Assembly (NCBI GenBank): GCA_947501805.1
Contig: CANMXJ010000001.1
Coordinates: 62,001 to 126,000 of the forward strand
From: an uncultured Sulfitobacter sp.
GTDB taxonomy: Bacteria; Pseudomonadota; Alphaproteobacteria; Rhodobacterales; Rhodobacteraceae
Length of the DNA stretch: 64,000 nt
Direction: 5' to 3'
Shown: positions 29,902 through 38,673 of the stretch, piece after piece
Layout of the letters: each line of letters starts with the position of its first letter
Position numbering within the stretch: the stretch's first letter is position 1
Made by a program: the position numbers and the translations under genes
The notes under the pieces: generated by a model
What the model was told of the DNA's origin: nothing
Databases searched by the model: none
The model's input: the letters and a program-made list of their open reading frames with translations, nothing else

Positions 29902-30993
29902 ATGACGGCACCGACCGATCATAACGAAGCGAAGGCCCCTGCCCGACATGACGGGCGCACCCTGATATCCGTGGACGCCATGGGGGGTGACGAAGGCCCG
30001 GCAGCTGTTGTTGCCGGGTGCTCTTTGTCTGCAAAGATCAATTCCGACATTGCGTTCATCCTGCACGGGGACAAAACCCAGCTTGACGCCTTGGTGGCCA
30101 AGTATCCGCATTTGCAGGATCGCTGCGACGTGCGCCATGCCAGTGACGTCGTGACGATGGATGACAAGCCCAGCCAGGTCGTGCGCACCGGCAAAGACAC
30201 CTCCATGTGGTCGGCCATCGAATCTGTCCGCTCTGGCGAGGCTGCTGTGGCCGTCTCCTGTGGCAATACCGGCGCGCTTATGGCGATCTCGATGATCCGC
30301 CTGCGCAAGCTGCCCGGCGTGAACCGACCTGCAATTGCCGTGCTCTATCCATCCTCAAATCCACAGGGCTTTAATGTTATGCTTGATGTCGGTGCGGATA
30401 TTCGCGCCGACGCAGATGACCTTATGCGGTTTGCGCTGATGGGCACCTCTTATGCACGCAACGGCATGGACTTGGTGCGCCCACGTGTGGGCCTGCTGAA
30501 TGTCGGCACAGAAGAACACAAAGGCCGGACAGAGCTGAAAGAGGCATACGATCTGATTCGCGCACAAGAAGCCGAGGTCGACTTTGACTTTGTCGGATTC
30601 GTGGAAGGCGGTGATATTTCGGGTGACGTTGCGGACGTTATCGTAACCGATGGTTTCACCGGCAATATCGCGATCAAGACCGGCGAAGGCACCGCAAGCC
30701 TGATTGGCACCCGCCTGCGCGAAGCTTTCAAATACTCCCTTTTGTCCAAGCTCGCCTCACTTCTTGCCTACACGTCGCTGATGCGACTGCGTGAAAAGAT
30801 CGATCCACGCCGTGTGAATGGCGGTGTGTTTTTGGGCTTGAATGGCACCGTTGTAAAATCACATGGTTCAGCGGATGCAACGGGCGTTTCAGCGGCAATC
30901 AAACTGGCCGCGCAATTGTCCCAGAACGAGTTCAACGACAAGCTGGCCGCCCGCGTTGCAGCCACACTGCCCCTTGAGGAGACACCAACATGA
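29902..30993 (+). CDS. plsX: Phosphate acyltransferase PlsX
   Basis: Makes acyl-phosphate from acyl-ACP for phosphatidic acid synthesis. The 363-aa protein has ISVDAMGGDEGP at the N-terminus, VAVSCGNTGALMA, GLLNVGTEEHKG and TDGFTGNIAIKTGEG. ATG 29902 follows AAAAGG with 11-nt spacing. A 20-residue N-terminal extension precedes the core. The stop overlaps the fabH ATG (ATGA). Confidence 0.96.
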   Translation: MTAPTDHNEAKAPARHDGRTLISVDAMGGDEGPAAVVAGCSLSAKINSDIAFILHGDKTQLDALVAKYPHLQDRCDVRHASDVVTMDDKPSQVVRTGKDTSMWSAIESVRSGEAAVAVSCGNTGALMAISMIRLRKLPGVNRPAIAVLYPSSNPQGFNVMLDVGADIRADADDLMRFALMGTSYARNGMDLVRPRVGLLNVGTEEHKGRTELKEAYDLIRAQEAEVDFDFVGFVEGGDISGDVADVIVTDGFTGNIAIKTGEGTASLIGTRLREAFKYSLLSKLASLLAYTSLMRLREKIDPRRVNGGVFLGLNGTVVKSHGSADATGVSAAIKLAAQLSQNEFNDKLAARVAATLPLEETPT

Positions 30994-31961
30994 CCACCCG
31001 CGCTGTTGTGATCGGCTCCGGACACTACCTGCCCGAGCGTGTGGTTGAAAACGCCGAATTCGAGGCGACACTGGACACCAACGACGAATGGATCCGCTCC
31101 CGCTCGGGCATTGAACGACGTCATTTCGCAGCCGAGGGCGAGACCACATCCAGCATGGCAACCGCCGCTGCGCAAGCCGCGCTCAAGGACGCGGGGCTTG
31201 AACCGGATGATGTTGACGCCATCATTCTCGCGACATCCACCGCCGATTTGACCTTCCCTTCGGCGGCGACAATGGTTCAGGCGCAATTGGGCATGACAAG
31301 GGGCTATGCCTTTGATGTGCAAGCGGTTTGTGCCGGTTTCGTCTTCGCCCTCAGCAACGCCAACGCGCTCATTCTATCAGGTCAGGCCAAGCGTGTGCTG
31401 GTTATCGGGGCCGAAACTTTCAGCAAGATCATGGACTGGACGGACCGCAGCACCTGCGTGCTGTTTGGCGACGGTGCCGGTGCGATCCTGCTTGAAGCGC
31501 AGGACGGCAACGGCGATGCGTCCGACCGTGGAATCCTGTCGACTGATCTTAACTCCGACGGTCGCCACCGCGAACTTCTTTATGTCGATGGCGGCGTCAG
31601 CACTGGCACCACCGGCTACTTGCGGATGCAGGGCAATCAGGTCTTTCGCCATGCGGTTGGCAAACTGGCCGCGACCGCCACAACGGCGATGGAGCGCGCG
31701 GGCGTCTCTCCCTCAGACGTTGACTGGATCGTGCCGCATCAGGCCAACATCCGCATCATTCAAGGGACCGCCAAGAAGCTGGATTTGCCGATGGAAAAAG
31801 TCGTGGTGACCGTACAGGATCACGGCAACACATCAGCCGCTTCGATCCCGCTTGCGCTTTCTGTCGGTCGGGCACGTGGCCAGATCAAACAGGGCGACCT
31901 GATCGTGACCGAGGCGATTGGCGGCGGTCTGGCTTGGGGTGCGGTGGTTTTACGCTGGTAA
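30990..31961 (+). CDS. fabH: 3-oxoacyl-[ACP] synthase III
   Basis: Condenses acetyl-CoA with malonyl-ACP to begin fatty acid synthesis. The 323-aa protein has the catalytic Cys in AVCAGFVFAL, His in VPHQANIRI and Asn in DHGNTSAASIP, plus the terminal GGGLAWGAVVLRW. It overlaps plsX by ATGA, coupling acyl-phosphate supply and chain initiation. Confidence 0.97.
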   Translation: MTTRAVVIGSGHYLPERVVENAEFEATLDTNDEWIRSRSGIERRHFAAEGETTSSMATAAAQAALKDAGLEPDDVDAIILATSTADLTFPSAATMVQAQLGMTRGYAFDVQAVCAGFVFALSNANALILSGQAKRVLVIGAETFSKIMDWTDRSTCVLFGDGAGAILLEAQDGNGDASDRGILSTDLNSDGRHRELLYVDGGVSTGTTGYLRMQGNQVFRHAVGKLAATATTAMERAGVSPSDVDWIVPHQANIRIIQGTAKKLDLPMEKVVVTVQDHGNTSAASIPLALSVGRARGQIKQGDLIVTEAIGGGLAWGAVVLRW

Positions 31962-32004
31962 GCGCCAGCCAGTCGCATAAAGACGCCTGCCCAAGTCATT
32001 GATA

Positions 32005-32032
32005 TTGACTTTGAAAATTGCTCGCGTTTAAG
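32005..32032 (+). promoter_or_regulatory. Candidate ihfA promoter
   Basis: TTGACT (32005-32010) and TTTAAG (32027-32032) are 16 bp apart, about 25 bp before the ihfA ATG, inside the 96-bp fabH-ihfA gap. The -10 match is only moderate. Confidence 0.4.
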
Positions 32033-32057
32033 GTGCAGGAAAACATCGGGGGATGGA

Positions 32058-32360
32058 ATGACAAACAAGACACTGACGCGGATGGATTTAAGCGAAGCGG
32101 TATTTCGCGAAGTAGGTCTGTCACGCAACGAAAGCGCGCAACTGGTTGAGTCCGTTCTGGACCACATGTCCGACGCGCTAGTGAGTGGCGAACAGGTAAA
32201 AATTTCGTCTTTTGGCACCTTTTCCGTACGCGACAAGACAGCGCGCGTTGGACGAAATCCAAAAACCGGCGAAGAAGTGCCGATCAATCCGCGCCGTGTT
32301 CTGACGTTCCGCCCGTCTCACCTGATGAAAGACCGCGTCGCAGCCGGCAACAAGTCGTGA
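32058..32360 (+). CDS. ihfA: Integration host factor subunit alpha
   Basis: This 100-aa DNA-bending protein of the HU/IHF family has [26 protein letters not shown] in part and the beta-arm segment RRVLTFRPS. The alpha subunit is indicated by the N-terminus [29 protein letters not shown] ribosome site precedes the ATG. The MerR-type gene begins 4 bp after its stop, as in other Rhodobacterales. Confidence 0.95.
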   Translation: MTNKTLTRMDLSEAVFREVGLSRNESAQLVESVLDHMSDALVSGEQVKISSFGTFSVRDKTARVGRNPKTGEEVPINPRRVLTFRPSHLMKDRVAAGNKS

Positions 32361-32364
32361 TCTG

Positions 32365-33495
32365 ATGGCCAAATCGGCAGACGCATTCCGCACGATTTCC
32401 GAAGTCGCCGAATGGCTTGGCATTCAGGCCCATGTGTTACGATTCTGGGAAAGCAAGTTTACGCAGGTGCGCCCGATCAAACGTGCTGGCGGACGGCGGT
32501 ACTACCGTCCAAGCGACATGTTGTTGCTGGGTGGGATCAAGCAATTGCTGCATGAAGACGGTCTGACCATCAAAGGCGTCCAGAAAATACTGCGCGAGGA
32601 AGGCATGAGCCATGTGTCCGCCTTGTCGATGCCGCTGGACGAATTGACTCAATCACAGATGGACGACACGCCGGAAGCTGCTTTTGTCGATGCGCCCGAA
32701 GAACCGGATGAAGAAAAAGGTGTAGTACTGAATTTCGAGGCTGTTCCTGCAAAAGAAGAGCCCGAAACCGCTGTCGAACCAGAGATTTCTGCCAAACAAG
32801 ATGTTACTCCTGAGCCTGAGCCGGAACGCCCAACACCCGTACCGCTCACGAACGAAAGCACCGATGCGCCGGATACAACTGCACAGAGTCTTGCAGAATC
32901 CGATGAAGTGCCTGAGCCTGTCGCGCCCGTCGCTGCGAAAACAGCAATCGAAGAAACTACAGAACCTGCCGCTGAGAGTGGTGCAGATGCAGTCGAAGGG
33001 CCAGAAGTACCCCCGCAAGAGCCGCAAGTCGCTCCTGAATCGCGCTCGGATACTCCGCTCGCCGCAACCGCTGAACCGGCGGATGCGGAAACGATACAAC
33101 CAACCGCGCCAGAAGGCCAAGCGCCGGACAGCAACACGGCCGACCTGCCCGCATTCTTGCGGCGCCCGATGGCCGATCAGCCTGCGCCCACCGATAACGC
33201 GCCGCCCGCCCCTGTTGCCGCAGAAGATATGCCAGCGGAATCCGCGCCGTCTGAGCCGGAACATTCCCCTGCGCCCAAACCGCGCGTTATCGATATGCCG
33301 GTACTGACGCCCGAGCATGAGATTGCCGCATCCCCCAGCGCGTTGACAGCTGTTTATCGTACCCGTCATTTGTCCACCGCCCAAGCCAAACAGGTCGCGC
33401 CCCTGCTTGCCAAACTGACAATTCTGCGTGATTCGATGGCGGCCCCTCGCAAAGGCGCAACCAATACCGACCCGGCATCCGGTCCAAACGCCTAA
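32365..33495 (+). CDS. MerR family regulator with long acidic/Pro-rich tail
   Basis: The first 75 residues of this 376-aa protein form a MerR-type winged helix ([43 protein letters not shown]). The next 250 or so residues are dominated by Glu, Pro, Ala and Thr and look disordered. A short conserved C-terminal patch follows, with [25 protein letters not shown]. MerR proteins next to ihfA are typical of alphaproteobacteria. The usual effector-binding domain is missing, so the input signal is unclear. Confidence 0.88.
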   Translation: MAKSADAFRTISEVAEWLGIQAHVLRFWESKFTQVRPIKRAGGRRYYRPSDMLLLGGIKQLLHEDGLTIKGVQKILREEGMSHVSALSMPLDELTQSQMDDTPEAAFVDAPEEPDEEKGVVLNFEAVPAKEEPETAVEPEISAKQDVTPEPEPERPTPVPLTNESTDAPDTTAQSLAESDEVPEPVAPVAAKTAIEETTEPAAESGADAVEGPEVPPQEPQVAPESRSDTPLAATAEPADAETIQPTAPEGQAPDSNTADLPAFLRRPMADQPAPTDNAPPAPVAAEDMPAESAPSEPEHSPAPKPRVIDMPVLTPEHEIAASPSALTAVYRTRHLSTAQAKQVAPLLAKLTILRDSMAAPRKGATNTDPASGPNA

Positions 33496-33561
33496 AGCCA
33501 TGCGCGCAGTGGCACTTCCTACTTGCACGCCTGACAAGATCAGGTATGTACGCCCCCATGT

Positions 33562-33638
33562 CGGGCTATGGCGCAGTCTGGTAGCGCGTCCGTCTGGGGG
33601 ACGGAAGGTCGCAGGTTCGAGTCCTGCTAGCCCGACCA
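33562..33638 (+). tRNA. tRNA-Pro, anticodon GGG
   Basis: The 77-nt cloverleaf folds fully: acceptor CGGGCTA/TAGCCCG, D-stem GCGC/GCGC, anticodon stem TCCGT/ACGGA with loop CTGGGGG, and T-stem GCAGG/CCTGC with loop TTCGAGT. The anticodon GGG is at 33596-33598. The CCA end is encoded. A terminator follows. Confidence 0.97.
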
Positions 33639-33650
33639 ACCGACATTTTA

Positions 33651-33691
33651 CAAACGCCCGCACCCCTTGGGTACGCGGGCGTTTGGTTTTT
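33651..33691 (+). terminator. Intrinsic terminator after tRNA-Pro
   Basis: CAAACGCCCGC (33651-33661) pairs perfectly over 11 bp with GCGGGCGTTTG (33675-33685), followed by GTTTTT. It begins 12 nt after the tRNA. Confidence 0.95.
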
Positions 33692-33705
33692 AAGAAAGCG
33701 TGCAC

Positions 33706-34788
33706 ATGCAGGGTGTTATCCCCAATCAGCTGATTTCGAAAATGATTGAAACAGGTGCGATTACCGCCCGCCCTGCGGTGATCCCCGAACAGATTCAACC
33801 TGCCAGCCTTGATCTGCGCTTGGGTGATGTGGCCTACCGCGTGCGGGCCTCGTTTCTCGCCGGTCACGGCGCGAGAGTTTCCGAGCGTTTGGAAGAATTC
33901 GAGATGCACCGCGTCAATCTGAACGGCGGCGCTGTGCTTGAAAAAGGTTGTGTGTATGTGGTGCCGCTGATGGAACGGTTGGCATTGCCGTCCGATATTT
34001 CCGCCGTGGCAAATGCAAAGAGTTCAACCGGTCGTCTGGACCTGCTGACCCGCACCATCACCGATGGCGGCGTTGAGTTTGACCGTGTCGCCGCCGGCTA
34101 TGAAGGACCACTTTACGCCGAGATCTGCCCGCGCTCTTTTTCCGTTCTGGTGCGCCCCGGTATGCGCCTTAACCAGATCAGATTCGGACGAGGCGATGCG
34201 GTCCTCAACGACGCGGACCTCCGCGCGCTCCACGCAAAGACGCCATTGGTAGACGGCGAGGCTGTGATTGACGAGGGATTGGGTTTTTCGGTGGATCTGC
34301 GCCTACCTGACACAACGCTGGTCGGCTACCGTGCGAAACCGCACACAGGCGTCATCGATCTTGATAACATTGGATTTTATGATCCCGCCGAATACTGGGA
34401 AGAAGTTCACAGTGACAACGGCCAGATCATTCTGGACCCCGGTGCGTTTTATATTCTGGTCAGCCGTGAAGCCGTGACAATCCCGCCGGAATATGCCGCC
34501 GAAATGGCACCTTACCTTGCGATGGTCGGCGAATTCCGCGTGCATTACGCGGGTTTCTTTGATCCCGGTTTTGGCCATGCCTCCGCAGGCGGCTCAGGCT
34601 CGCGCGGTGTTCTTGAAGTCCGCTGCCACGAAGCGCCCTTTGTGCTGGAACACGGACAAGTTGTCGGACGATTGGTTTATGAACGCATGTGCGAGGCACC
34701 CACGCAGCTTTACGGGGCGGCATTGGCGTCAAACTATCAGGGACAGGGTTTGAAACTGTCCAAGCACTTCAAATCCCAAATACCGTAA
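33706..34788 (+). CDS. dcd: 2'-deoxycytidine 5'-triphosphate deaminase (double-length alphaproteobacterial form)
   Basis: Deaminates dCTP to dUTP to feed dTMP synthesis. The 360-aa product is about twice the usual Dcd length and contains two dUTPase/Dcd-like beta-folds. The first half has QPASLDLRLGDVAYRV, AKSSTGRLDLLTR and YEGPLYAEICPRSFSVLV. The second has PGAFYILVSREAVTIPPEYAAEM and GFFDPGFGH. ATG 33706 has AAGAAAG upstream, so GTG 33700 is rejected. It lies directly after the tRNA-Pro terminator. Confidence 0.9.
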   Translation: MQGVIPNQLISKMIETGAITARPAVIPEQIQPASLDLRLGDVAYRVRASFLAGHGARVSERLEEFEMHRVNLNGGAVLEKGCVYVVPLMERLALPSDISAVANAKSSTGRLDLLTRTITDGGVEFDRVAAGYEGPLYAEICPRSFSVLVRPGMRLNQIRFGRGDAVLNDADLRALHAKTPLVDGEAVIDEGLGFSVDLRLPDTTLVGYRAKPHTGVIDLDNIGFYDPAEYWEEVHSDNGQIILDPGAFYILVSREAVTIPPEYAAEMAPYLAMVGEFRVHYAGFFDPGFGHASAGGSGSRGVLEVRCHEAPFVLEHGQVVGRLVYERMCEAPTQLYGAALASNYQGQGLKLSKHFKSQIP

Positions 34789-34795
34789 ATCTAAG

Positions 34796-35059
34796 TTAAA
34801 ACTTCGACATCCGGCGCATGGCCTTCATCTGCTGTCTGTTCTGGCGTGCCGCCTGCCGTGCTTGGCGTGCCTGACGGCGCTCTTCCTGCGTCATTTGTGG
34901 CTGTACGGGATTACCGTGATCATCCAGAGCATCGGGTGGCAATTGCTGCGCCTTGCGTCGTTGTCCCATCTGGCCCGCCTTGTCAAAGCCTGCACTCACG
35001 CCACGGCGCACCACTTGGTGCATCACCTGACGGATGATCATGTTGATTATCTGGTTCAT
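34796..35059 (-). CDS. Small Gln/Arg-rich protein, function unknown
   Basis: This 87-aa protein has an amphipathic N-terminus (MNQIINMIIRQVMHQVVRRG), a middle segment with QLPPDALDDHGNPV, and a strongly basic helical C-terminus (RRQARQARQAARQNRQQ). It converges on dcd with a 7-bp gap and lies 70 bp downstream of scpB on the same strand. Composition suggests nucleic-acid or membrane association. No family recognised. Confidence 0.7.
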   Translation of the reverse strand: MNQIINMIIRQVMHQVVRRGVSAGFDKAGQMGQRRKAQQLPPDALDDHGNPVQPQMTQEERRQARQARQAARQNRQQMKAMRRMSKF

Positions 35060-35129
35060 TGACTAACCTTTTTGCTGCCTGTGCTTTCTATATAGCACGG
35101 AATGCGGCCATTTTCAGGCCTCGCGACTC

Positions 35130-35795
35130 TCAATCCTCAAATAGCTCGGACTGGCCCTCTTGGCTTTCTTCTTCGATTTCGCCTTCACCCACCAATGGCA
35201 TCGTACCGGGGGGCGGGCGGTTTTCCAGCAATCCGGCGGAACGCAATTCCTTGAGGCCAGGCAAATCGCGTGCATTTTCCAAACCGAAGTGGTCAAGAAA
35301 CCCTTGAGTCACCACAAAGGTCACGGGCCGCCCAGGTGTCATTTTGCGACGGCCAAAGCGAATCCATTCCATCTCAAGCAGTTGATCTACCGTCCCACGA
35401 GACACGGACACACCCCGAATTTCTTCGATTTCGGCACGGGTAACAGGCTGGTGATAGGCAATGATCGCCAGCGTTTCGATCGCAGCACGGCTGAGTTTGC
35501 GCACCTCAACCGTTTCCTTTTGCATCAGGAACCCCAGATCAGCTGCCGTGCGCATCGCGTACCCATCCCCGATCTTGCAGACCTGTACGCCGCGCCCTTC
35601 GTAGCGTTTGCGCAGGTGCACCATCGCTTCGGCGGCATCACAGCCATGGGGCATCCGCTCGGTCAATTCACGCAGAGTAATCGGTTCTGTGACTGCAAAG
35701 AGTACCGCTTCGATCATGCGTTCCTGTTCAGCCATAGGAGGCGCTTCAAACAGGCTTTCTTCTTGTTCTTCAATCTCTTCAGCCACGCGGCTCAT
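35130..35795 (-). CDS. scpB: Segregation and condensation protein B
   Basis: ScpB partners SMC and ScpA in chromosome compaction. The 221-aa protein has two winged helices: MIEAVLFAVTEPITLREL with DGYAMRTAADL, and LSRAAIETLAIIAYHQPVTRAEIEEIRGV. Its C-terminal tail is acidic (EGEIEEESQEGQSELFED). The start at 35795 lies 17 bp inside scpA and has AAAAAGGG upstream. Confidence 0.95.
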   Translation of the reverse strand: MSRVAEEIEEQEESLFEAPPMAEQERMIEAVLFAVTEPITLRELTERMPHGCDAAEAMVHLRKRYEGRGVQVCKIGDGYAMRTAADLGFLMQKETVEVRKLSRAAIETLAIIAYHQPVTRAEIEEIRGVSVSRGTVDQLLEMEWIRFGRRKMTPGRPVTFVVTQGFLDHFGLENARDLPGLKELRSAGLLENRPPPGTMPLVGEGEIEEESQEGQSELFED

Positions 35796-36576
35796 CCCTT
35801 TTTCTGAGCTGGATCGGCGCAAAACTCTCGCTCTGCCTGATCTCCAGATGGCCTTCTTTAACCAGTTCCAAGGACGCTGCAAAAGTCGCCGCCGTGGCAG
35901 AGCGCCGCTTGACCGGATCACTTTCCCAGCCTTCGGGCAGGAAGCTCATCAAATCACCCCATTCGCCCGCGTAGCCGATCAATCCGCGCATCCGTTCCAG
36001 CGCCTGTTCCATCGTAAACACAGCATCGCGGTCCATAACAAACGGACGGAATTCATCTTTGGTCCTGATCCGCGCATAACCTTGCATGAGGTCCAGCAAA
36101 GTGGCCGTATAGGTGACCTTGCGCACCCGCTCAACTTCGTTGGTCTGCCCACGGGCAAAGAAGTCGCGGCCCAGCTGGTCGCGCCCCATAAGCCGCGCTG
36201 CTGCATCGCGCATTGCTTGCAGACGTTCGAGCTGGAATGCGAGATGCGCGGCCAGTTCCTCGCCGGACGGCCCTTCTTCGGTGGGATCGGGGGGCAACAA
36301 CAACCGTGATTTCAGAAACGCCAACCACGCCGCCATCACCAGATAATCAGCGGCAAGTTCCAGCCGAAGCGCCTTGGCTTTTTCCACAAAAGCCAGATAT
36401 TGCCGTGCCAGTTGCAGCACAGAAATCTTGCGCAGGTCCACTTTTTGCGTCCGACTAAGCGTCAGCAACAAATCCAGCGGACCCTCATAGCCGTCGACAT
36501 CGATGATGAATGCTTCGGCGGCCACACGCTCCGCGACAGAGACGGTGTCTTCCTCGAATAATGTGGATTCAGCCAT
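35779..36576 (-). CDS. scpA: Segregation and condensation protein A
   Basis: This 265-aa kleisin bridges SMC heads. It shows the family N-terminal pattern YEGPLDLLLTLSRTQKVDLRKISVLQL (in part) and YLVMAAWLAFLKSRLLLP, with a C-terminal winged-helix region. The start overlaps nagZ by 8 bp, and scpB starts within its last codons. The gene string dgt-argS-SPOR-nagZ-scpA-scpB is continuous. Confidence 0.95.
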   Translation of the reverse strand: MAESTLFEEDTVSVAERVAAEAFIIDVDGYEGPLDLLLTLSRTQKVDLRKISVLQLARQYLAFVEKAKALRLELAADYLVMAAWLAFLKSRLLLPPDPTEEGPSGEELAAHLAFQLERLQAMRDAAARLMGRDQLGRDFFARGQTNEVERVRKVTYTATLLDLMQGYARIRTKDEFRPFVMDRDAVFTMEQALERMRGLIGYAGEWGDLMSFLPEGWESDPVKRRSATAATFAASLELVKEGHLEIRQSESFAPIQLRKRDEPRG

Positions 36577-37573
36577 GCCCCGCCCCGCCCAAAAGCGCTT
36601 CAAGTTCGCGCTCAAGGGCCGGAATGTCAACGGCGTCTGGTGTTTTGCGCATGGCCAACGCGCGATCTGCACGAATTTGCGCGGCGGAAGTCATGGTTCC
36701 TGCCGCCTCGGCCACCGCGCGGCGGTCTGCCAGCGTGGCATTGCAATAAAGAACCACGTCACAGCCCGCTTTGATCGAAGCGGCGGCGTTTTCAGCGGCT
36801 GTACCGGAAAGCGCCTTCATCGAAACATCATCGGTCATGATCAGATTGTCAAAACCGATATCGTCGCGGATGCACTGCATGACCTTGGGCGACAAAGTTG
36901 CGGGAACATCGTCGATCGCATCGTAAACAAGATGTGCTGTCATCCCCATCGGTAAATCCGAAAGAACCTTGAACGGCGCAAAATCTATCTCTTTGAGATC
37001 ATTCAGCGATGCAGACACGCGTGGCAGATCAAAATGGCTATCCAGTGTTGCACGGCCATGACCCGGAATATGTTTCACAACAGGCAGAACACCGCCCGCC
37101 AGCATGCCTTGCGACGCTGCACGGCCCAACTCGGCGACACGCACCGGATCACTGCTGTAACACCGGTTGCGCAGGAATTCATGTGTCGCGGCACCCGCCA
37201 CATCCACCATCGGCGCGCAATTGCTGTCGATGCCAAGGCTGTGCAGCTCATCTGCGATGATACGGTACATCAGATACATCGCACGCGGCGCGTTGCGCCC
37301 GGCAAGGGCGACAAAATCCAGCGGCGGCAACCATTCACGCCAGGTCGGGCTGCGCAACCGCTGCACGCGTCCACCTTCCTGATCAATGGTGATCACTGCA
37401 TCGCGGCCCACGGCGTCGCGCATTTCTGCGCAAAGGGCGCGTATCTGGTCAGGCGTATCGATGTTACGGGCAAACAGTATGAACCCAAATGGGTCCACGT
37501 CGCGGAACATCGCTTTTTCATCTGCCGTCAGGCGCAAACCTTCTGCATCAATGATGCTGGCACCATAGGCCAT
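36569..37573 (-). CDS. nagZ: Beta-N-acetylhexosaminidase NagZ
   Basis: Cytosolic GH3 glucosaminidase of peptidoglycan recycling. The 334-aa protein has the GH3 motif KHIPGHGRATLDSHFDLP, with the His/Asp catalytic pair, and MTDDVSMKAL bearing the nucleophile Asp. TIDQEGGRVQRLR lies near residue 90. The ATG overlaps the SPOR gene stop (TGATG). No signal peptide, as expected. Confidence 0.95.
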   Translation of the reverse strand: MAYGASIIDAEGLRLTADEKAMFRDVDPFGFILFARNIDTPDQIRALCAEMRDAVGRDAVITIDQEGGRVQRLRSPTWREWLPPLDFVALAGRNAPRAMYLMYRIIADELHSLGIDSNCAPMVDVAGAATHEFLRNRCYSSDPVRVAELGRAASQGMLAGGVLPVVKHIPGHGRATLDSHFDLPRVSASLNDLKEIDFAPFKVLSDLPMGMTAHLVYDAIDDVPATLSPKVMQCIRDDIGFDNLIMTDDVSMKALSGTAAENAAASIKAGCDVVLYCNATLADRRAVAEAAGTMTSAAQIRADRALAMRKTPDAVDIPALERELEALLGGAGHG

Positions 37574-38595
37574 CAGCGTGTCACGACCGGAATACAATCT
37601 GCATTTTGCGCCACCAGCGCAGAACAGAACCGGCGCGCATCCGCGATGTCCTCAAAACCCATTGCACGCAGACGGTAGAACACACGGCCGCCGCTTGTGG
37701 CTTTTTGCACAATCCGCTGTTTACCCGCGAGATAGGCATCAAACCGCACACTGAGTTGTTCCCATTGCTCACGCGCCACTTCGGGACTGTCAAAGGCACC
37801 AAGCTGGGCAAGGCGCGTACCGGCTGGCAGGCTGGCTGCATCAACTTCGGCCGTTGTCGCCGTTTGAGACGCCGAAGCATCCGTCACGTCAAAAGACGCC
37901 GGCGTCACAACGGCGCGGGTTTTGGGGCGTTTTTTGGGACGTTTGGACTGGCGCACACCGGGGGCATCTAGCAGTGCTGCAACCTCTCTTTCGACCGCTG
38001 TGACCTCGGCCACAACCGTATCAGTCACCGCAGCCACAACCTCTTCGGTGGTTGCGTTCAAATCGCTCATCGGGGTCACACCATTGGTCAATTGCGCGAC
38101 TAGATCATCTACATTGCCTGTTTCAAGCGCTGCAATTACCTCGTCCGCGTCCAACACAGGCTGCTCCGCCACATTTGACACAGTTTCCTGCTGTGGCACG
38201 GATGCCACCATTGCCGCAGGCATCACCTGATCCTCGTCCATTAAATCGACAGGTTTTGGGGCGAGGATCAGCCGATCCGCAGGCTTTGCAGCAGTCCCGA
38301 CAGCAGCAACTTCATTTACTGACAGGCCCTGATGGCGGGCCAACTCTCCACCCGGATCTTCGGGGCGCACACGCATCTCACCGCTTGCAGCTTTTACCAC
38401 AGGGATGCCGCTTACGTCCCGCACCAGAAGCTTGTATCCCCAGACACCAATGCCGACAATCAGCACTAAAGAGACTGCAGCGCCCGCCATATTGGTCAGC
38501 GTTGTCAGCTTGTTGGCACCACCTGTTGATGTAAAGCCTGAAGTCGAATCGTTGTAGTATTCCCGCGCCATCGGGGAAGACGTGTAATCTGCCAT
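37573..38595 (-). CDS. SPOR domain membrane protein
   Basis: This 340-aa bitopic protein has an N-terminal cytoplasmic tail, one membrane helix (about 38-60, AGAAVSLVLIVGIGVWGYKLLV), a long low-complexity periplasmic region, and a C-terminal SPOR domain (about 260-340) with TRLAQLGAFDSPEVAREQW and RVFYRLRAMGF. SPOR domains bind denuded glycan at division septa. It lies between argS and nagZ, as in other Rhodobacterales. RBS AGG precedes ATG 38595. Confidence 0.9.
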   Translation of the reverse strand: MADYTSSPMAREYYNDSTSGFTSTGGANKLTTLTNMAGAAVSLVLIVGIGVWGYKLLVRDVSGIPVVKAASGEMRVRPEDPGGELARHQGLSVNEVAAVGTAAKPADRLILAPKPVDLMDEDQVMPAAMVASVPQQETVSNVAEQPVLDADEVIAALETGNVDDLVAQLTNGVTPMSDLNATTEEVVAAVTDTVVAEVTAVEREVAALLDAPGVRQSKRPKKRPKTRAVVTPASFDVTDASASQTATTAEVDAASLPAGTRLAQLGAFDSPEVAREQWEQLSVRFDAYLAGKQRIVQKATSGGRVFYRLRAMGFEDIADARRFCSALVAQNADCIPVVTR

Positions 38596-38673
38596 CTTTG
38601 CCTCATTGCCCAGCGGATACATTGCCCGACGGGTCTGGTCTTGGGGTTGCCTGTACTGGCGGCGCTTTGTGCG

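Noticed and set aside
33562..33700. tRNA-Pro as an attachment site for an integrated element
   Set aside because: It is directly followed by its terminator and dcd; no integrase or duplicated tRNA 3' end was seen.
32653..33909. 418-codon minus-strand open frame opposite the MerR gene
   Set aside because: It crosses the tRNA-Pro gene and its terminator and mirrors the Pro/Glu-rich tail, so it is not a gene.
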